The notes: a model not told the origin generated them from the letters alone. Counted from the stretch's first letter, positions 24,859-39,208 are shown. The stretch is DNA of 64,000 bases from Cannabis sativa (GCF_029168945.1 NC_083601.1:22100160-22164159); one strand, 5' to 3'. Program-made: numbers and translations.

Positions 24859-26880
24859 TATTCTCTAATTACTTTCACCCAAATTATTCCAAACACATAT
24901 ATATATACATACATACATATATATTATATATATCTTGTGTGAGAGAGATTGATATACAACTGGTTGTGAAGATAGAATTCCCTCTTCTTTTGTTTTTGCT
25001 CTCTGTTCTCCCTTTTTGGTCTCTAAAATGTTAATGCTAAGGGAAGCAGAAAACAGAGGCTTGGCTCACACGTTTGAGCTTAAATGGCCAAAATTAAAAT
25101 TAAAATTAAAATAAACAAACAAGACAAACACTTCTCAACCGATCGCAACACACAATTTCAACGCTTTCTGGCTAAGTCGTGCTTCTCTCTCTTGTTGAGT
25201 AGGTGGAGTTTTGCTCTTGGAATGAAAAATTCCTCTGTTTTTAATAATAATAGTACCTAATTTGAATTTTTAAAACTGAAAATAATAAGAAATTTTCACA
25301 ACAAAAGGAAGCTATATATATAAATTGAATTCAATTATGAGACATTTTTGAATATTATAAGAAATTAAGGTGTGGGGAGAGTGTTTAGTGTTTTTGGTAT
25401 TATTATAAATGATGAAGACTATATGAGAAAGAAGAGAAGACTACTGAACTGAAATTTTAAAGTATATACATATATATATTTGTAGGTGTTATATATATAA
25501 ATAGACATGGTCTAATGCTTCTTTATCCTCAAACTACGCCATCGACTGCGCCACGTATCTTATATCTAGCTACCGGGAAATCTATTTTTATTCATCAATA
25601 TATATATTTCAACAACAAATTAACAGTTATATTAATTTAATTAAGTATATATATATATACAAGAACAGCCAACAGGGCTCCCTATGTAAAAATTTCTAGA
25701 GATAATAGAGAAGGTGATGTATGGAAATATATTACATGTCAATAATCGATATATATGTTACAAAGAATAGGGATATATACTTGTATATATTCATTCATAT
25801 AGGAGAACAAGTCTCAAATGTGGGTAGGGTGAAGGATGCGACTGCGACCTATGGAACTATATCAGTACCTTATTATTTCACTTCTCCTCGGCGATTCTCT
25901 CTATAGCTAATTCTGTATAAGATGATCAGTAATTATATAAATTTAATTTTTAATTATAAATAATCACCATATATCTCATGTGTGAGTGTGACCTTTCTTT
26001 ATGTGCATTAATTGATCAAATAATATATAGTTTATTATTTGGTTTTCTCATAAAAAAATATATATATTGTATGTGCCACCATGCATAAAAGGTTTGTATA
26101 CGTAGGCCACAGTAATTATTAAAACCTTAATATTAATGTGGCAGCGGTAAATGTTAAAAAGATAAAGTACAAAGCTAGAGTTAACCTAATTGTAGAATGT
26201 GTGTTAATGTCATATATATCTCAAGATTGAGATGTATAGTACTATAGACTATAGTCTATATATACATATCCCTATTGGCTACTGCGAAGAACAACAAAAC
26301 ATGATCATTTTATATATATAAAAATATATATAAGAAAATTTGTTTACGTTTCATATTAATTCGAACGAGGAAATGGAAAACAAAATTCACGTCTATGTGA
26401 ATATACCATATGTCGTTTTGTAAATTAAGAGTAAGAAGATCCAATATTATATAATTAAAAGTTAGCTAAATGATAATTATTCAAACTATATAAACTAGAG
26501 CAAGCAATTAATTAGCACTTACGTTACCCTTAATTAATTGGATTTAGTAAAAGTAACACCACACAATTATACTAACAAACAACAATATATGTCATGTGTC
26601 ACTAATTTTTGGTTTGTTATCTAACCAAACTATATAATTTCGACAGATATTTATATGTATATATAATATATTATATCATGCATGACTTCCAAAATTTAAC
26701 ACACAGAAAATCAAACTACGAAAATTAAAAATTGAAAAGTTTAACCAATTAATTACATATAAAGTATTCTAGCCTAATAATAATAATATTAATTATAGTA
26801 CTGGTGACTCGTGGATCTTTGAATTGAAAAAACTGAAGCTTGACTAAGCTAGCTAGTAGCAGAGACACACAAATTATTAA

Positions 26881-26915
<35 letters not shown>

Positions 26916-29747
26916 CTACTACTTAATATTCTCTAAGATATGTTACAAATATATAACCAATGAGCTTAAGCTAGCTAGCAAAGTATATATAACTATATAT
27001 AATATATAAGTTGTATAAACTATATAATGCCAGCTGGCGGTAGATAATAAGTGGATATTGTTTTTCCAAATTAACACCTTCCAACTTGTTATACTAAATA
27101 TAAATATATCCTGTCTGTCTCAAAACCAGCAAAAAGAGAAAATCACAATTATTATCCATTTCAATTATTATTAGTTTTATGTTAATTAAGAAAAAAAAAG
27201 AGTATTGTTTTTCATTGTTGTCATTATTAGAATTTTCATTATAATTTCTATCGAGTGGCAGCTATTCCAAACCTTGACTTGAGATCTAACTACATTAAAG
27301 GTTAATTTGTATATATAAAAGCTTATGGGGTGTGCACACAATATTCAAATATAGATTAACGAGTTAGGTGTATTTTTCGGCCTCTTGCATAAAATTCCCG
27401 TATATAAATAGAACTCTTCTTATTATATATATGTTACCAATTATTTCAATTTGCATGATTACAATACGTATATACTACAATATACCTGCATTATTAGTGC
27501 CAGTTTTGTTTTCTTGCTTCTATAAGTAATTTAATTATGTTTTTAATTATATGCGTTTCTTTCTAATTTGGAATGATGAATTAGCTTATTAAAAAATCCG
27601 TACGGAAATTGTAAGTACCTTGACAGTTCACACACACACAAAAAAAATAAAGAACGATAAAAAAGAACAAAATAAATAAAACAGAAAGCGAATTTCCATA
27701 TTATAGTTTATTTGAATTTTGTGATTGGGTAGGACATTTTGTTAAAGAGCGATGGTGTTGGTAGGATCTTGCTTGCATGCTTAATTAATTGTGTCAAAAC
27801 AAAGAAATATATATATATATATATAAATATATATTGGACATTGGTATTAATTAGATATATTTTTAATATTATATTTATTATTAGATGGAAAGCAAGAGAA
27901 ACCGTGTCCTCAATTTCATATTACTTAGTCTTGTAATTTACATATTGGCCAGATCAGTTCGTGTCTTCCACTCCTGCCCTAACTCAACAAACTATATATA
28001 GAGAGGAAATTTCAAGATCATAATTAAATATGAAAAATAAATAAATAAATGTTATTACTAGTACTATTTGGTGAGGTTAATATAGGTATACCTCATAACG
28101 ACATCTTTCAGTTAACAACAGCCTACACTAGCTAATATATACCTTCTTTAATATGTATTATTAAAAACGTAACTATATGTAGTCAAATGAATTATAAATA
28201 CATATATATATATATATTTTGACGTGATAAATACATATATATTATATATTAATAATTGAAAAAAAATGCTTTGTTTACATATATCTACATTTTCAAAATG
28301 TTTTCCTTTTTCGTTCTCTCCCATACTTCAATTAAATTCAATATTATTTGATTGGCTATTAGAATGTATACGTAACTTGATCTTAACGAATTTTGAAAGG
28401 GGGCATTAATTGCGACATATATGTCATGAAAATTAATTTAATATTACAAAAATGACATAATTTGTCACTATTTATGTCATGCAGCAATATTTAAATGACA
28501 TAAATTTTGTTTTGTGAATTACATGTTTAAGTTATAAGTTAGTATCATGCTATATATATTTTCATATATGATCATGTTCATGATCTGATCTTGATCAAAA
28601 TTAGTCAATCAAAATGTTTTATAGTATATAAACCGAGCATTTTATTTTTTTTTTCTTTAAAAAAAACGTACAAGAAGATGAAAAAACTAAGATTACTTAA
28701 AAGGCACTTATTATAAAACATAATCTAATAATAAAATAGCAAGTCTTACCATATTTTCAGGATTAGTGTTGTTTTTCTCAATATCTTAAAATATTATTTA
28801 CATGAGGTGTTGATTTTTTTTTTTTTAAAGAGAGCTCGTATACCGTTATATATATAATATACACATATATTCCATTTACAATATAAAGCTATATCGATCT
28901 TAGATCATCATTAGATATGTTTCTAAAAATATATATAAAAAAATTGACTAACTACTTAAGTAGACTTTGAATTCAAGTTAAACTAAATGACTCGTGTGTA
29001 AAAGGATCATCATATTATACATGATGTATATATATGATGACTAATAAAGGCTTTAGCCAGTAGTCTTTGTCGTTAACTAATCCATGCATGAACATATATA
29101 AATGCAGTACAAAGCAGTACTGTACAAACAAAACTAAAGGCGGCAGCACCAAGCCAAACCCCCTCAACTACAAATATATATCAATTAAAGTACGTCTCAA
29201 TTGCACAAAGTGAAAGGGAAAAAAGTAAATAAAATTCTATAATTCATGCAATTGTGGTAATCAATAATAATTTATTTGTACTATCCCACACAAATCTTTA
29301 GAGCAATTGTGGTTTTTTTTGTATCGAGACATACCTTCCAATTTTAAGGTGAAGGTTGGTGTTGCGAAAATCGTGTAATTGATCGATCGTATATATAATC
29401 ATTATAAATTATAATATTATATAAACCATGCATGCATCGATCGAGAGAGATTAATTATATATTGACGAGTTTCTAGTATATATACTGAGCAAAATTTGTC
29501 GTTTTGAAAACACATTTGCCGTACGTTACTATTAAGTAATGCTTAATTAATTAGCTAGCGTACGTAACATTATAATAAATTATACTACCAAGAGTAATTA
29601 AGTAAAATACTTATAATATAAATATGTATATATGTATCTACCGGTTAACCATGTTTATGAATGCTGGGCTTCCTGGTAACACAACAACTTCTAATGGCCA
29701 GCCTTAATAATCAAAAGCTTGTCCAACAAGAGGAAATTAGGCAAAGC
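24859..29747. other. Long AT-rich intergenic / RBOHE upstream region
   Basis: RBOHE promoter and beyond. Contains many TA-dinucleotide runs and A/T homopolymers; no coding exon, tRNA or clear transposon end found. The short motif pair ATGACATAA / TTATGTCAT with GTCATG occurs around 28390-28510 and looks like the worn end of a small DNA transposon. Confidence 0.5.
26885..26914. repeat. (TA)n microsatellite
   Basis: Uninterrupted TA repeat of about 15 units, ~2 kb upstream of the RBOHE start. Confidence 0.9.
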
Positions 29748-29948
29748 TTAATTTCTCACGGACACAATTAGCAACATCATGCTAAAGATATAGGTCCACA
29801 ATAAAAACACAGTCCTAAGATAGAGCTCTGCTGGAATCCTATGTTTGCTATTAATCTCCACCTGTAGCTTCAGGAATCCTCGTCGAGCAATAACGTTGTC
29901 AAACCCAATATAATGTCCCAATCTGGCTGGCTCCAACAGCCAAACCAT
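29748..29948 (-). pseudogene. Possible LINE ORF1 scrap (DUF4283/zinc-knuckle type)
   Basis: A 66-codon minus-strand reading frame with LGHYIGFDNVIARRGFLKL and QVEINSKHRIPA resembles the segment just before the zinc knuckle of plant non-LTR retrotransposon ORF1 proteins (G.Y.G.D...R.G.LR.QVEI). No neighbouring ORF1 or reverse transcriptase is attached; the flanks show no open frame. Similarity judged by eye only. Confidence 0.35.
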
Positions 29949-30485
29949 ATTCTTCCAAGGTTAGATAAAGTGTAGGAATTAATTCCATGAATCTCTCCAC
30001 TCAAAAAACCGCCTTCTCCATGTCAACTTTATGCCATTGACCATCCTTTTGACCATTAATTCCTCAAGTTCAGCAGCAAATGTTGAGTAAGAAATTTACA
30101 GCATTTTATTATTATTGAAGAATACTTGTACAAAGTTAAAACACTTAAGATACAAATGACTCTTAAGGCACTCTTAAAATTTTACACACTTTTGAATTTG
30201 TTACCCACACTTTGGACTCTCTATTTGCTTCAAATTGCATTTTGGTACACAGCATACTTCTTTTTATGGGTACAAGTGATCGGTATTTTTGAAACTCATT
30301 CAAGGTTTTCTTCGTACTTTCTAGAACATTCTAGATCAGTAATGACTCTTAATACTCCCCCTCATTACCGAATCCCTTTAGACTTCTTCTTGTTTGATGA
30401 GTTTTAATTGAGATCTCTGAATATATATTTTGAAAACTTGATCGTGCTTACACTTTAAGTAAATATGTCAGCAACTTGATCATAT
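29949..30485. other. Intergenic
   Basis: No gene supported; a reading frame at 30126-30407 has no recognisable features. Confidence 0.4.
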
Positions 30486-30634
30486 CCATATGCTAATTTT
30501 AGTTACAACTTGTATTTAAATGCTATGTTTTAGTCATAAGTAAATTTTTATAGTGACTAAAAGTCATATTTAGTCACAAAAAAAGTATATTGTGATTAAA
30601 AGGTTGTCACAAAAAATGATCTTTTTTTGTAGTG
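30486..30634. mobile_element. Truncated CACTA MITE, reverse orientation
   Basis: Ends CTTTTTTTGTAGTG at 30634 with the same TTTAGTCACA / GTGACTAAAA lattice as the MITE at 7722-8050. Read on the minus strand it starts CACTACAAAAAAAG and follows that MITE for ~150 bases before breaking off. Confidence 0.7.
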
Positions 30635-30765
30635 GTATTTTAACATACCTCATTACTCGTTGAATTGCTTCCAACTGAGATTTCTTTGGCTTTTGCATGT
30701 ATGTGCTTAATACTCTAATCGCATAGGAAATATCTGGGCAGGTCAATGTAAAGTAGATTCAAATA

Positions 30766-31167
30766 TAGGCTAATTAGGATTTTTGCCCCTTAAACTTTGA
30801 CATGTACCAAATCATGTCCCCTGAACTTTTAAGATCGTTATAAATGCCCCTTGAACTATTGAGATTGTTGGATTTAAGGACTTTTTTCCAATTTCAGTAA
30901 AAAAGTCTAACATGAATGAAAATTCAGGAGACACAATTTAGTACATATCAAAGTTCGAGGGGCATAATTTGGTAGATATCAAAGTCTGGGGAGCATGGTT
31001 TAGTACATAAACAATCAGTGAAATAGTAAAATTGAATAAAATTAGGCAAAAGTCCTTAAATCTAACATTCTCAATAGTTTAGGGGGCATTTTTAACGACT
31101 TTAAAAGTTTAGGAGGCATGATTTGGTACATGTCAAAGTTCAGGAGGCAAAACTCTTAATTAGCCTA
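30766..31167. mobile_element. Foldback MITE, family shared with 45814
   Basis: Left end TAGGCTAATTAGG and right end TTAATTAGCCTA are inverted, and the similarity continues inward (TTGACATGTACCAAATCATG on the left, mirrored by CATGATTTGGTACATGTCAA on the right). The 402-bp element interrupts the copia relic between the reverse transcriptase and RNase H segments. A diverged second copy lies at 45814-46202. The target duplication is not clear. Confidence 0.75.
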
Positions 31168-31883
31168 AAATATATACACCTACAAGTTGACAATACATGC
31201 AACTCATTTTCCATACTGAGCACAGAGTTTGGCATTTTATTCCATGGGTATTGATATAAATTTTTAAGCAAGCATTCTAAAATTTTGAAATAAATTCTTT
31301 GCATATTTTTGTTGGTGGAGAAATAAACCTTTCTTGGTGCGATCAACTTCTAAACTAATAAAGTGTTTAAGTTCTTCAAGCTTTTTTGAAAATGCACTGA
31401 CAGATTCTACTTTGCTTGATGAATTTCTACTTCATTAGGTCCATCGATGATGAGATCATCCACGTATACCAACACCACTGAAATTTTAGCATTTTTTATT
31501 TTGACAAATAAACTAAAATCTGCATGTGTTAGTGTGTATTCGCCTTTCATTAAGAACCCCTACAATCTTTCCATACCATACTCTTGGTGCCTACTTCAAT
31601 CCATACAATGTCTTTTTCAACTTTCAAACATGATTAGGGTAAACTCTGTCCTCAAATCCTCTTGGTTGGATCATATATATTTCTTGATCCAACTCTCCAT
31701 GCAAGATGCATTCTTCACATCTATTTGTCAAAGTCTATTTGCAAGAATATAGGCTTTACATCTTTAGGCTTTGGCACTAACTCTCAAGTTTAATTTTTTC
31801 CAAGAGCATTTACTTCTTCTTCCATAGCTTTTACCCAGTTGGAGCTTTGACATGCATCTTCATATGTTAAAGAGCTCTTTTAC

Positions 31884-33802
31884 TGTTGGAAATTATTTTA
31901 CCAGGATCTTAGATCTACTCACAAGTATGTTGTTTAAACACCCTAAATATGAACTTTCTAAAACGATAAATTAAACACATATAAAGTTAAGAAAACCTTA
32001 CATTGATGCAGCGGAATTAATGTCTCCTTCCACTCAGATCTCTAACCCTTGATTCCTTTCTGTAGCAGAGTATAATCAAGATCTGAGCCCGAATGTCCTT
32101 CTTCTTCAAGTTTGATCCTTCACAGTCTTCCAATCTATGATTGAGTTACGCTTCGTGTGTGGGCACTTACTCTTTCACTAGGGTCACGAAAAAGATGAAG
32201 GGAAAAGAGAGAGAGGTATTTCGGCCAAGGTATAGAAAGTGGGGAAGGCTCAGTTTTCTGAAGAGAGAAATTTCTGTCAGAAAGATGATCTGAAAACTTG
32301 TGTTTTGACTGAGCCATCACTTTCTATTTATAGGCAACTACTAGGTCTAGGTTTAGAATTATTTGGCATTAAAATAATGAAAATATTAATTTGAAAAAAC
32401 AACATTAAGTGGCCGGCCTAGGTGTTAGTATTGGGCCTCACTTGATTTTGCAATTTTATCAAATTTTATCTCTATTTTCTCAAAAATGCCAATTTTCCAA
32501 TTCTAACCTTTTAAATGCCAAAACTAATTATTTAATAACTAAAATAGATTATTAAATAATATTGTCATTTAATTTAATTATTAATTAGACATAAAAAGTC
32601 CATTAATAAATAAATAAACCTAGAAACTCTTTTCTTTACAATTTCACCCCTGCTTAGTGAAAATTCATAAAATTAGACATAGTCTAACTTTAGAATTATA
32701 ATTGATCAATCACGAATCAATTAATGAGTCTTACAAGCAGAATGTTCTCAACTAGAATGGGGACCATGGATCTATATGCTGAGCTTCCAATAAGTGAACC
32801 AAATTTACCAAGTAAATTCCTACTTATTAATTCTTCGTTGAATCCACTCTTAGAACTTAGAATTGCACTCTCAGACTTATATAGAGCATATTGTATGTTC
32901 CACGATATCAATATACTATCTCATTTAACCATTTTTATAATCTTATTGTGATTTAAAGATCCTCTATATAGATGATTTACATCGAGATGGGATTTCTTTA
33001 CCGTTCTCACCCCTCAATGTATTTTGCCCCTTAAAACACTTAGCTACCTGTAAATGGTGTTTAGTGATCTAATAATTAGTCAGTTAAACAAGAGCTCATC
33101 CATTTACTTCTATTTGCTAAGCTCGAAGAGAATCATCACTTAACTTCTATACACCAGTAGAAGCTATAGATTCCATATTTATGTTCAGCACTCCCACTCA
33201 ATCATACTATCATGTTCCCAAAATATACGTATCACCCTGACCCAAAAGTAGGCTTAACTAATAAATCAAAGAACATGAATAGCACTCCTGAGCTGAGCCC
33301 AAGCATATCAGGATTTAGATTCTTTTAATCTTAAGATCAACTACTGATATTGACTTGGAAATATATGTATAACGGTAAGTTTGTAATATCTTAACTTAGT
33401 TGCAATATCGGTCCAGTCCAATGTATACTCCATACATTCGAAACTAGTATACTTTACTAATGTCCTGGAAAGAACATAACACTTACTCCAAGTGTAAGTA
33501 CACATCATCGCTGATTATCACATTAGTGTAAATCCAATAACACTGATGAAACAGGGACCAAAACTTTTGATTCATATGATCACAATCACATTCCACTATG
33601 TTGACGATACCGTAATTGTGAATAAACATGTGATCTGGATTTAACTGATTTTGTGTGTATGAATGTAATAAACATATTAAACATGTTAAACATATTAAAC
33701 CATTAGCATGTAAAATTCATGCAAACATCAATCACTTCAAATTTCTTATATTGATAACTAATCAGATTGTAAAGAGTTTTATTTAGGGCATAAAACCCAG
33801 CA
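31884..33802 (-). mobile_element. Solo LTR, 1.9 kb, with TTTAC target duplication
   Basis: Bounded by TGTTGGAAAT at the left and CCCAGCA at the right (TG...CA ends) and flanked by TTTAC at 31879-31883 and 33803-33807, a perfect 5-bp target duplication. A TATA-box-like CTATAAATAG on the minus strand near 32325 suggests the LTR faces left. No second LTR or internal region is present, so it arose by LTR-LTR recombination. Copia sequence resumes after the right duplication. Confidence 0.9.
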
Positions 33803-34358
33803 TTTACTTCTTCCTTCACCGATGATGTATTTGCATATACTTTGGATTTGACTTTGGCAACCGACTTAACCTTCCTAAGTTATATATTTTGAGAACTCCT
33901 GATGATTCATCTTTATTTGGTGAGCTTTGATGGTCGCCTGTTTTCCAAAGACTCGAAATAGCTTTATGTTCTGTCTGCTCATTGGAACCTAGCTCTAAGT
34001 GTTCCTTGTCATGAGGGTTTGCTCTCCCTACTCATCTTTTTTCTTTCAAAAGAAGTTTTTCTTCAATATTTCTTCTTAACTAAGAAGTACAACCATTTGA
34101 GGAGAGCACCATGAAGACGCTTCATCAAATGCGTAGGATCGAAACATTTCCACTATTTTCCTTAATTGTCATATCCCACAAAATGCACATGATAACTTTT
34201 TTATCAAATTTACTACGGATGTTATTCGGTATGAATATATCATTAAGGTAGAATAAATATTATTCTCAATTATATGTTTTAATTTTATATTTTATTTTAA
34301 CAATTATAGATATAATTTTAGATCACAAGCTCAAAAATATTATTTAGTTCAAACATGT

Positions 34359-34870
34359 CACTGTAAAAAAACAACTCCTTTTAGTGACAACTTTGTAATC
34401 ATAACATAAATTTTTTGTGACTACTTTTAGTCACAACAAAAAAATTACTTATGACTAAAACATAATATTTAGACACAAGTTCTTACTAATTTAGTTTTAG
34501 TCTCAACAAATATTTTGACTAAAAATACATTTAGTTACAACAATTTGTGATTTTTGTGACTAATACTTTTAGCTACGGATTTTTTAGTCATATCATAGGA
34601 ATGGTGATTTGTAATTAATAACAACTATTTTACTTTTAGCCACAAGTTTTGTTGTGACTAGGCCCGGCCCTGGCATAGGTGGGCTAGGCCTGTGCCTAGG
34701 GCCCACCTAGCCCAGTGGCCCAAATTTTATTTTCCCCTTTTAAAATTATATATTTTTTTTTACTGACTTTGAAAAATATCACATTTACATAAGGGCTCAA
34801 AAATAATTTTTTTTCTTGTGGCCCGCTTTTTTTTAGGACCCGCCCTAGTTGTAACTAAAAGTAAATTATG
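34359..34870. mobile_element. CACTA MITE, degenerate, split by a hAT MITE
   Basis: Begins CACTGTAAAAAAAC and follows the 7722-8050 MITE motif by motif (TTTTAGTGACAACTT, CATAAATTTTTTGTGACTA, AGTTTTAGTCTCAACA, ACTAATACTTTTAG). The right terminus has decayed after ~34870. The hAT MITE at 34659-34847 is inserted within it. Confidence 0.75.
34659..34847. mobile_element. hAT-type MITE nested in a CACTA MITE
   Basis: Ends TAGGCCCGGCCCT and AGGACCCGCCCTA form an imperfect inverted repeat of hAT type. Flanks GTTGTGAC (34651-34658) and GTTGTAAC (34848-34855) are an 8-bp target duplication with one mismatch. 189 bp, no coding capacity. Confidence 0.8.
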
Positions 34871-37800
34871 TATATTGGCTAAAGTATATAAAATTGAACC
34901 TATTAAAGCAAGCGCCATGCATGCACAACTTGATTTGATACATAACATACGTACGTGTAAAACTTACAAAGTATTATTGTTTTTATGTTATTAGTAGCAG
35001 CAACCTTCTTTTTTCCTTTTTCAATCCTAGAGTCTTTACTTAATTATAATATAAGTAGACCACTATTGAATTTCGTTTTCATCAAGCGTCAATATTGTTA
35101 ATATAGTAATTAAAAAAATGAGATTAGGTAAAATTTTAATTAAAAAGGCATAATGACACGAACTTTTTGTTTTTATTTTTATTTTTATTTTTAAAGAACA
35201 AAAAGGTAGAGTTGCTGAAAACTAGAGAAGGTTAGAATCCTAATTTGGATTTATGTTTTGACGTGATTCACATGAGTAGTTTTTAGTTTACGAGTCAGAC
35301 TCAATATATAGCTAACTAACAAATATTAGCCTCCATGGTCCACACAAAACAAATATAAATAAATAAAATGGAAATAAAAGAGTCTAAATCGCCTGCCCGA
35401 AATGACAACCAGGTATATTAATAATTCTAATTTATTGATACAATATAATTATTAGTATTAATTATTAAAATGTTGCTTCTTTTAATATTATTCTTGTTTT
35501 TAAAACACCATATCTCAACTTAACTAATGAGACCAATTTACTATCTGACTAAAATACTAAACACTTGTCGTGGAAAGAGATAACAAAACCGAAAGCTCAG
35601 AAGTTTAATGTGTAGTCAGTAGTGAATATAAATTGTTTTTTTGGATAAATTTTCTTTTTGATGACTGACAGTTCCAATAGTTAATCTATTAACCAAAAAT
35701 TGTTTCCATCATCAACAACATCACATATATTAAAACGTGAATGACTTTGTTTTCTTTTTTCTTTGTTTTTTTTATTATTTATTTTTTGACAATTTTTTCC
35801 ACGATAATTAAAACGTGGATGACTATTATTTGTTAAAATTTAAATCATTATTACTTGCAATAGCATCCAATGCATAATATTTTCCACCACAACAGCAATT
35901 CTGTTAATTATTAGTATTAATAATAAAAACCTGAAAGAAAATGAATTTAATTGGATACAATAACACCAATATTTTCAAATAATAAATTCATGACGTTAAA
36001 TTGCTTAAATTAATATCCAACCTCTCTTTATATACTAACATGAATGCATGGTTAGAGTTATAGTTTTTATTACCTAATTATTAATTTAAAAAATAATTAT
36101 AAAAAAATTAAATTTTAATACAATTTAATTATATTTTTTAAATATAATTTTAATTTATTTATAAAAAATATATCTTGCTAATTTTATTAAATAATAAAAT
36201 AAATAAATAGTACTTTTAAATATTTTAAACAATATAACTAATATTATAAATTAATTGATTATATATTATAACTTCTAATTCAAATGTAAATTAAGATTTA
36301 TGCAAGAAAAAAATAATTATTTAATTTTATTAATACTATTAAATTAATTTAGATATTTAAATTTAATTTTTTGAAAAAATAATTAATTAATTAATTTAAA
36401 AGTATTAGTTTTAACAGTTAACTTTAATGAAAAAACATTAAATTAAGAATTTTCAGACATTTACTGTATCTATATACATATATTATTATTTTATTTTATT
36501 TTTTTGAATATTATTATTATATTTGTACGTATTAGAAAGTTGGTAAAAGGTTGGCTCTGCGATTCCTGTAACACAAAATGACGGTTCATCTGAAACAAAG
36601 TTGGATTTCTTGGCTGAGATTTGTTCTTTATTAATTTCAAAATTAACTATCTCAGAAAGCAAAAGGCAAAAGGCCTTGGTCATGTCGTTGTCGTTTTGTT
36701 TCATAGCTGAAGCCACAGCCGACGTTTACTTGTCGTTTTATAAACACCAAAGGCAAGTTTTTTCAATTATTTTTATTTTATTTGAAAGGAGAGAAAATAC
36801 AACAACAAACTACCCCTTACGTACCCTTTTTGACTTTACTTAATAAAACACTCCAATAGATCATAGTTTCTTCTCTATACAATACAACTACAAGTGTATA
36901 TATATAACAATAGGAGTAAATAATTGGTCTTTACTACTTTTGTTGAATTAATTACTTTGGAAAGCGATGTAGGGTTCGATAACTTTCTACCTATAGTAAT
37001 TATTGTTAATATTAATTACTTTCTTTTGAAGGCATGCACTTCACAACTTCACGGATGATATGGGCATTATTCTATGAAAAATATTGTCCATAAAAAAAAA
37101 TTAAAATTTCACCAAATTAAATAACAATATTTCTACGTGTCATTATAATAATTAAATTAATACCTACAAATTTAAACAAATAAGAGCTAATAATTTTTTT
37201 TTGAAGGAATCATTATTAATAAATTAATGATAGAGAATAGAATCGAATCGAATATTATATTCTTCTAGCTAATACATATCTCAGTTCTCACAAATAACAT
37301 TTAAGTCCATTGATATATATATTTTTTTAAAAAAAATGTAGCTAGAAATCGTACCTAGCTAATTGTTATTCTATTTGTCATAATTAAAGCTAAATAATGG
37401 TGGAGTATCTTCATCTCACATAAGAGAAATTTTGAGCTAAAACATTATTATTTGGTCTCAAAACTTTATTAACTATACTATTTTAATTTGAAGTAAAAGT
37501 CATACTCGTTAATTTCAACATGCAGGGTTAACGTAAAAAAAAAATACTGCCTAATTAACGAAGAGTAAAAATAAAATAATTTTGCAACTTCTTTAGTCGA
37601 AAATGTAAAACTCTGTTTTCACAAGCTACATTAATGTTGCCCCCAATTTTCAAAATATTAGATTTGGTGACCAAAGATTTTCAAACTGTACTTAAAACTC
37701 GTACAGAATCTGTACCACAAAAGATCAATAACTTGACGAAGTAAAATTGGGTAAGAAAAAAAAAAATTAAAATAGTAATAAGAGATGCCTTGTTTGTACT

Positions 37801-39118
37801 TATTCCCTTTTGGCACTGAAACGAAACCAAGAAACATTCACAAGCATGATGAATTACGTTAGTATAGTTTAGCATTTAGGTGTGATGTATAAATCATCCA
37901 GAAGAGTATCTAATTCAGATGTATTTTATGTTTATATTATTGGACTATTGAGACAGTGACACTTAATTAAGAGACTAAACCAAACATTTTATTACACTGA
38001 AAAAATTTCGAAGACAAATGAATTTTTATTAAAATCTATCATCATGTTGATCAGCCTAGTTGATAAGGCTACCCACTTAGTCCTTAATAATGAAGCAAAC
38101 CAAGCAGAGTTAAGTGCCTCTGTTTTCAAAGTTGTTTTGTCCAATTTATCCACTTTGCAATCAAAATTATGCCAGAAAATTAAGCAAAAAATAGTGGTGA
38201 AAACCGTTCTCAGAGTCAACACAAAGGAGGGAGTGAATTCAATCATATATATATTTACTAGTTGCTAGAAAATGAAGCAAAAATTTGTGGCAGACAGGCC
38301 TGTATAGACCATTCTAGGTTCGACTTTAGAATTTGTGGCACCAAACAAAACTTAGTGTAAGTGGCTTAAAGCAGCCCACTGAGAAACTTGATTTTAGTAT
38401 ATGTTGTCTTATTACAACAATGGTTAAATTATATTTTCTGCAACTACAAACGTATTGGTAAGTTAAGTTGCACTGTCACTACACGAAATCCAACTCTGAG
38501 AGATCAAGCATGGAGTAAAATTAACTCAATTGGTTCAATGACACTGCAAGCAATGAGTATGATATCATCTTCAAGATTTCACCGACATATAAATGGAGGC
38601 TTAAGAACTATAACCCATTATTTTATTTTTATTTTTTCAATTTTTTTTTATCTATATATATAAAACAAATATATACACATTTATATATGCAGAACATGGT
38701 TTCTTTTAAGTGCCTCAAACAAAAACTTAGGGTTGAGGTTTTCAATTGTGAGATTAGTACCAACAGTTGTTGAGCTAAATAGAAAGCCCCAAAGCTATTA
38801 AGGCCTACCCCACCTTCCATATGTTTAACACATATGGAGGCCTTAATAAGTTGGAATTGGTCTGTAACGCAATACATCGAAACTAAATCATCAATCATGC
38901 CTTTTTTTTTCGGAATTGTGAGATGGAAAAAAAATAAAGTTTCTTATTGTGTAAACCATAAATGGTCGGGAAAATCCCTTAATAGTCATGAGAACTATTA
39001 AACTATATTTCTACATGGTATACTCAACAGTATAATTTAAAGCAACAAAAGAATTTGGAACCCCAAATAAAGGGGAATAAAAAGAAAAAACAAAAAGTTG
39101 CCAACAGAGGCATAATAT
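34871..39118. other. AT-rich intergenic DNA
   Basis: Over 4 kb with no gene I can support. Very AT-rich from 36050 to 36480. Short reading frames at 36486-36843, 38044-38268 and 38388-38898 lack recognisable domains, introns or composition typical of genes. Confidence 0.5.
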
Positions 39119-39208
39119 TATTGAATCATTAGAATACAGGAGCTACAAAAATGGGATGACTGCATTTATAAAACTTTGACCACTCTCTTATGTATTGCTT
39201 TATCACGT

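Larger units (their letters stand above)
30635..34200 (-). pseudogene. Ty1/copia polyprotein relic, interrupted by later insertions
   Basis: Minus-strand segments 30635-30765, 31168-31883 and 33808-~34200 together follow the order of a copia Pol. Around 33.8-34.2 kb there are weak remains upstream of the reverse transcriptase. Near 31.8 kb an SNWVKAMEEEVNAL segment that opens the reverse transcriptase is readable. Further on are ALYGLK-like DIVWIEV/LYGLK remains near 31.6 kb and the catalytic VLVYVDDLIIDG at ~31440-31480. A TCPDISYAIRVLSTYMQKPK segment follows near 30.7 kb, just before RNase H. Stops and frameshifts are frequent, so it is dead. A solo LTR (31884-33802) and a MITE (30766-31167) sit inside it and are therefore younger. 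Confidence 0.8.

Noticed and set aside
36486..36843. Overlapping short frames on both strands
   Set aside because: No domain, splice pattern or codon signal; regarded as chance.
38044..38898. Several 74-91 codon frames
   Set aside because: Unrecognised, mutually overlapping on both strands, in AT-rich intergenic DNA.
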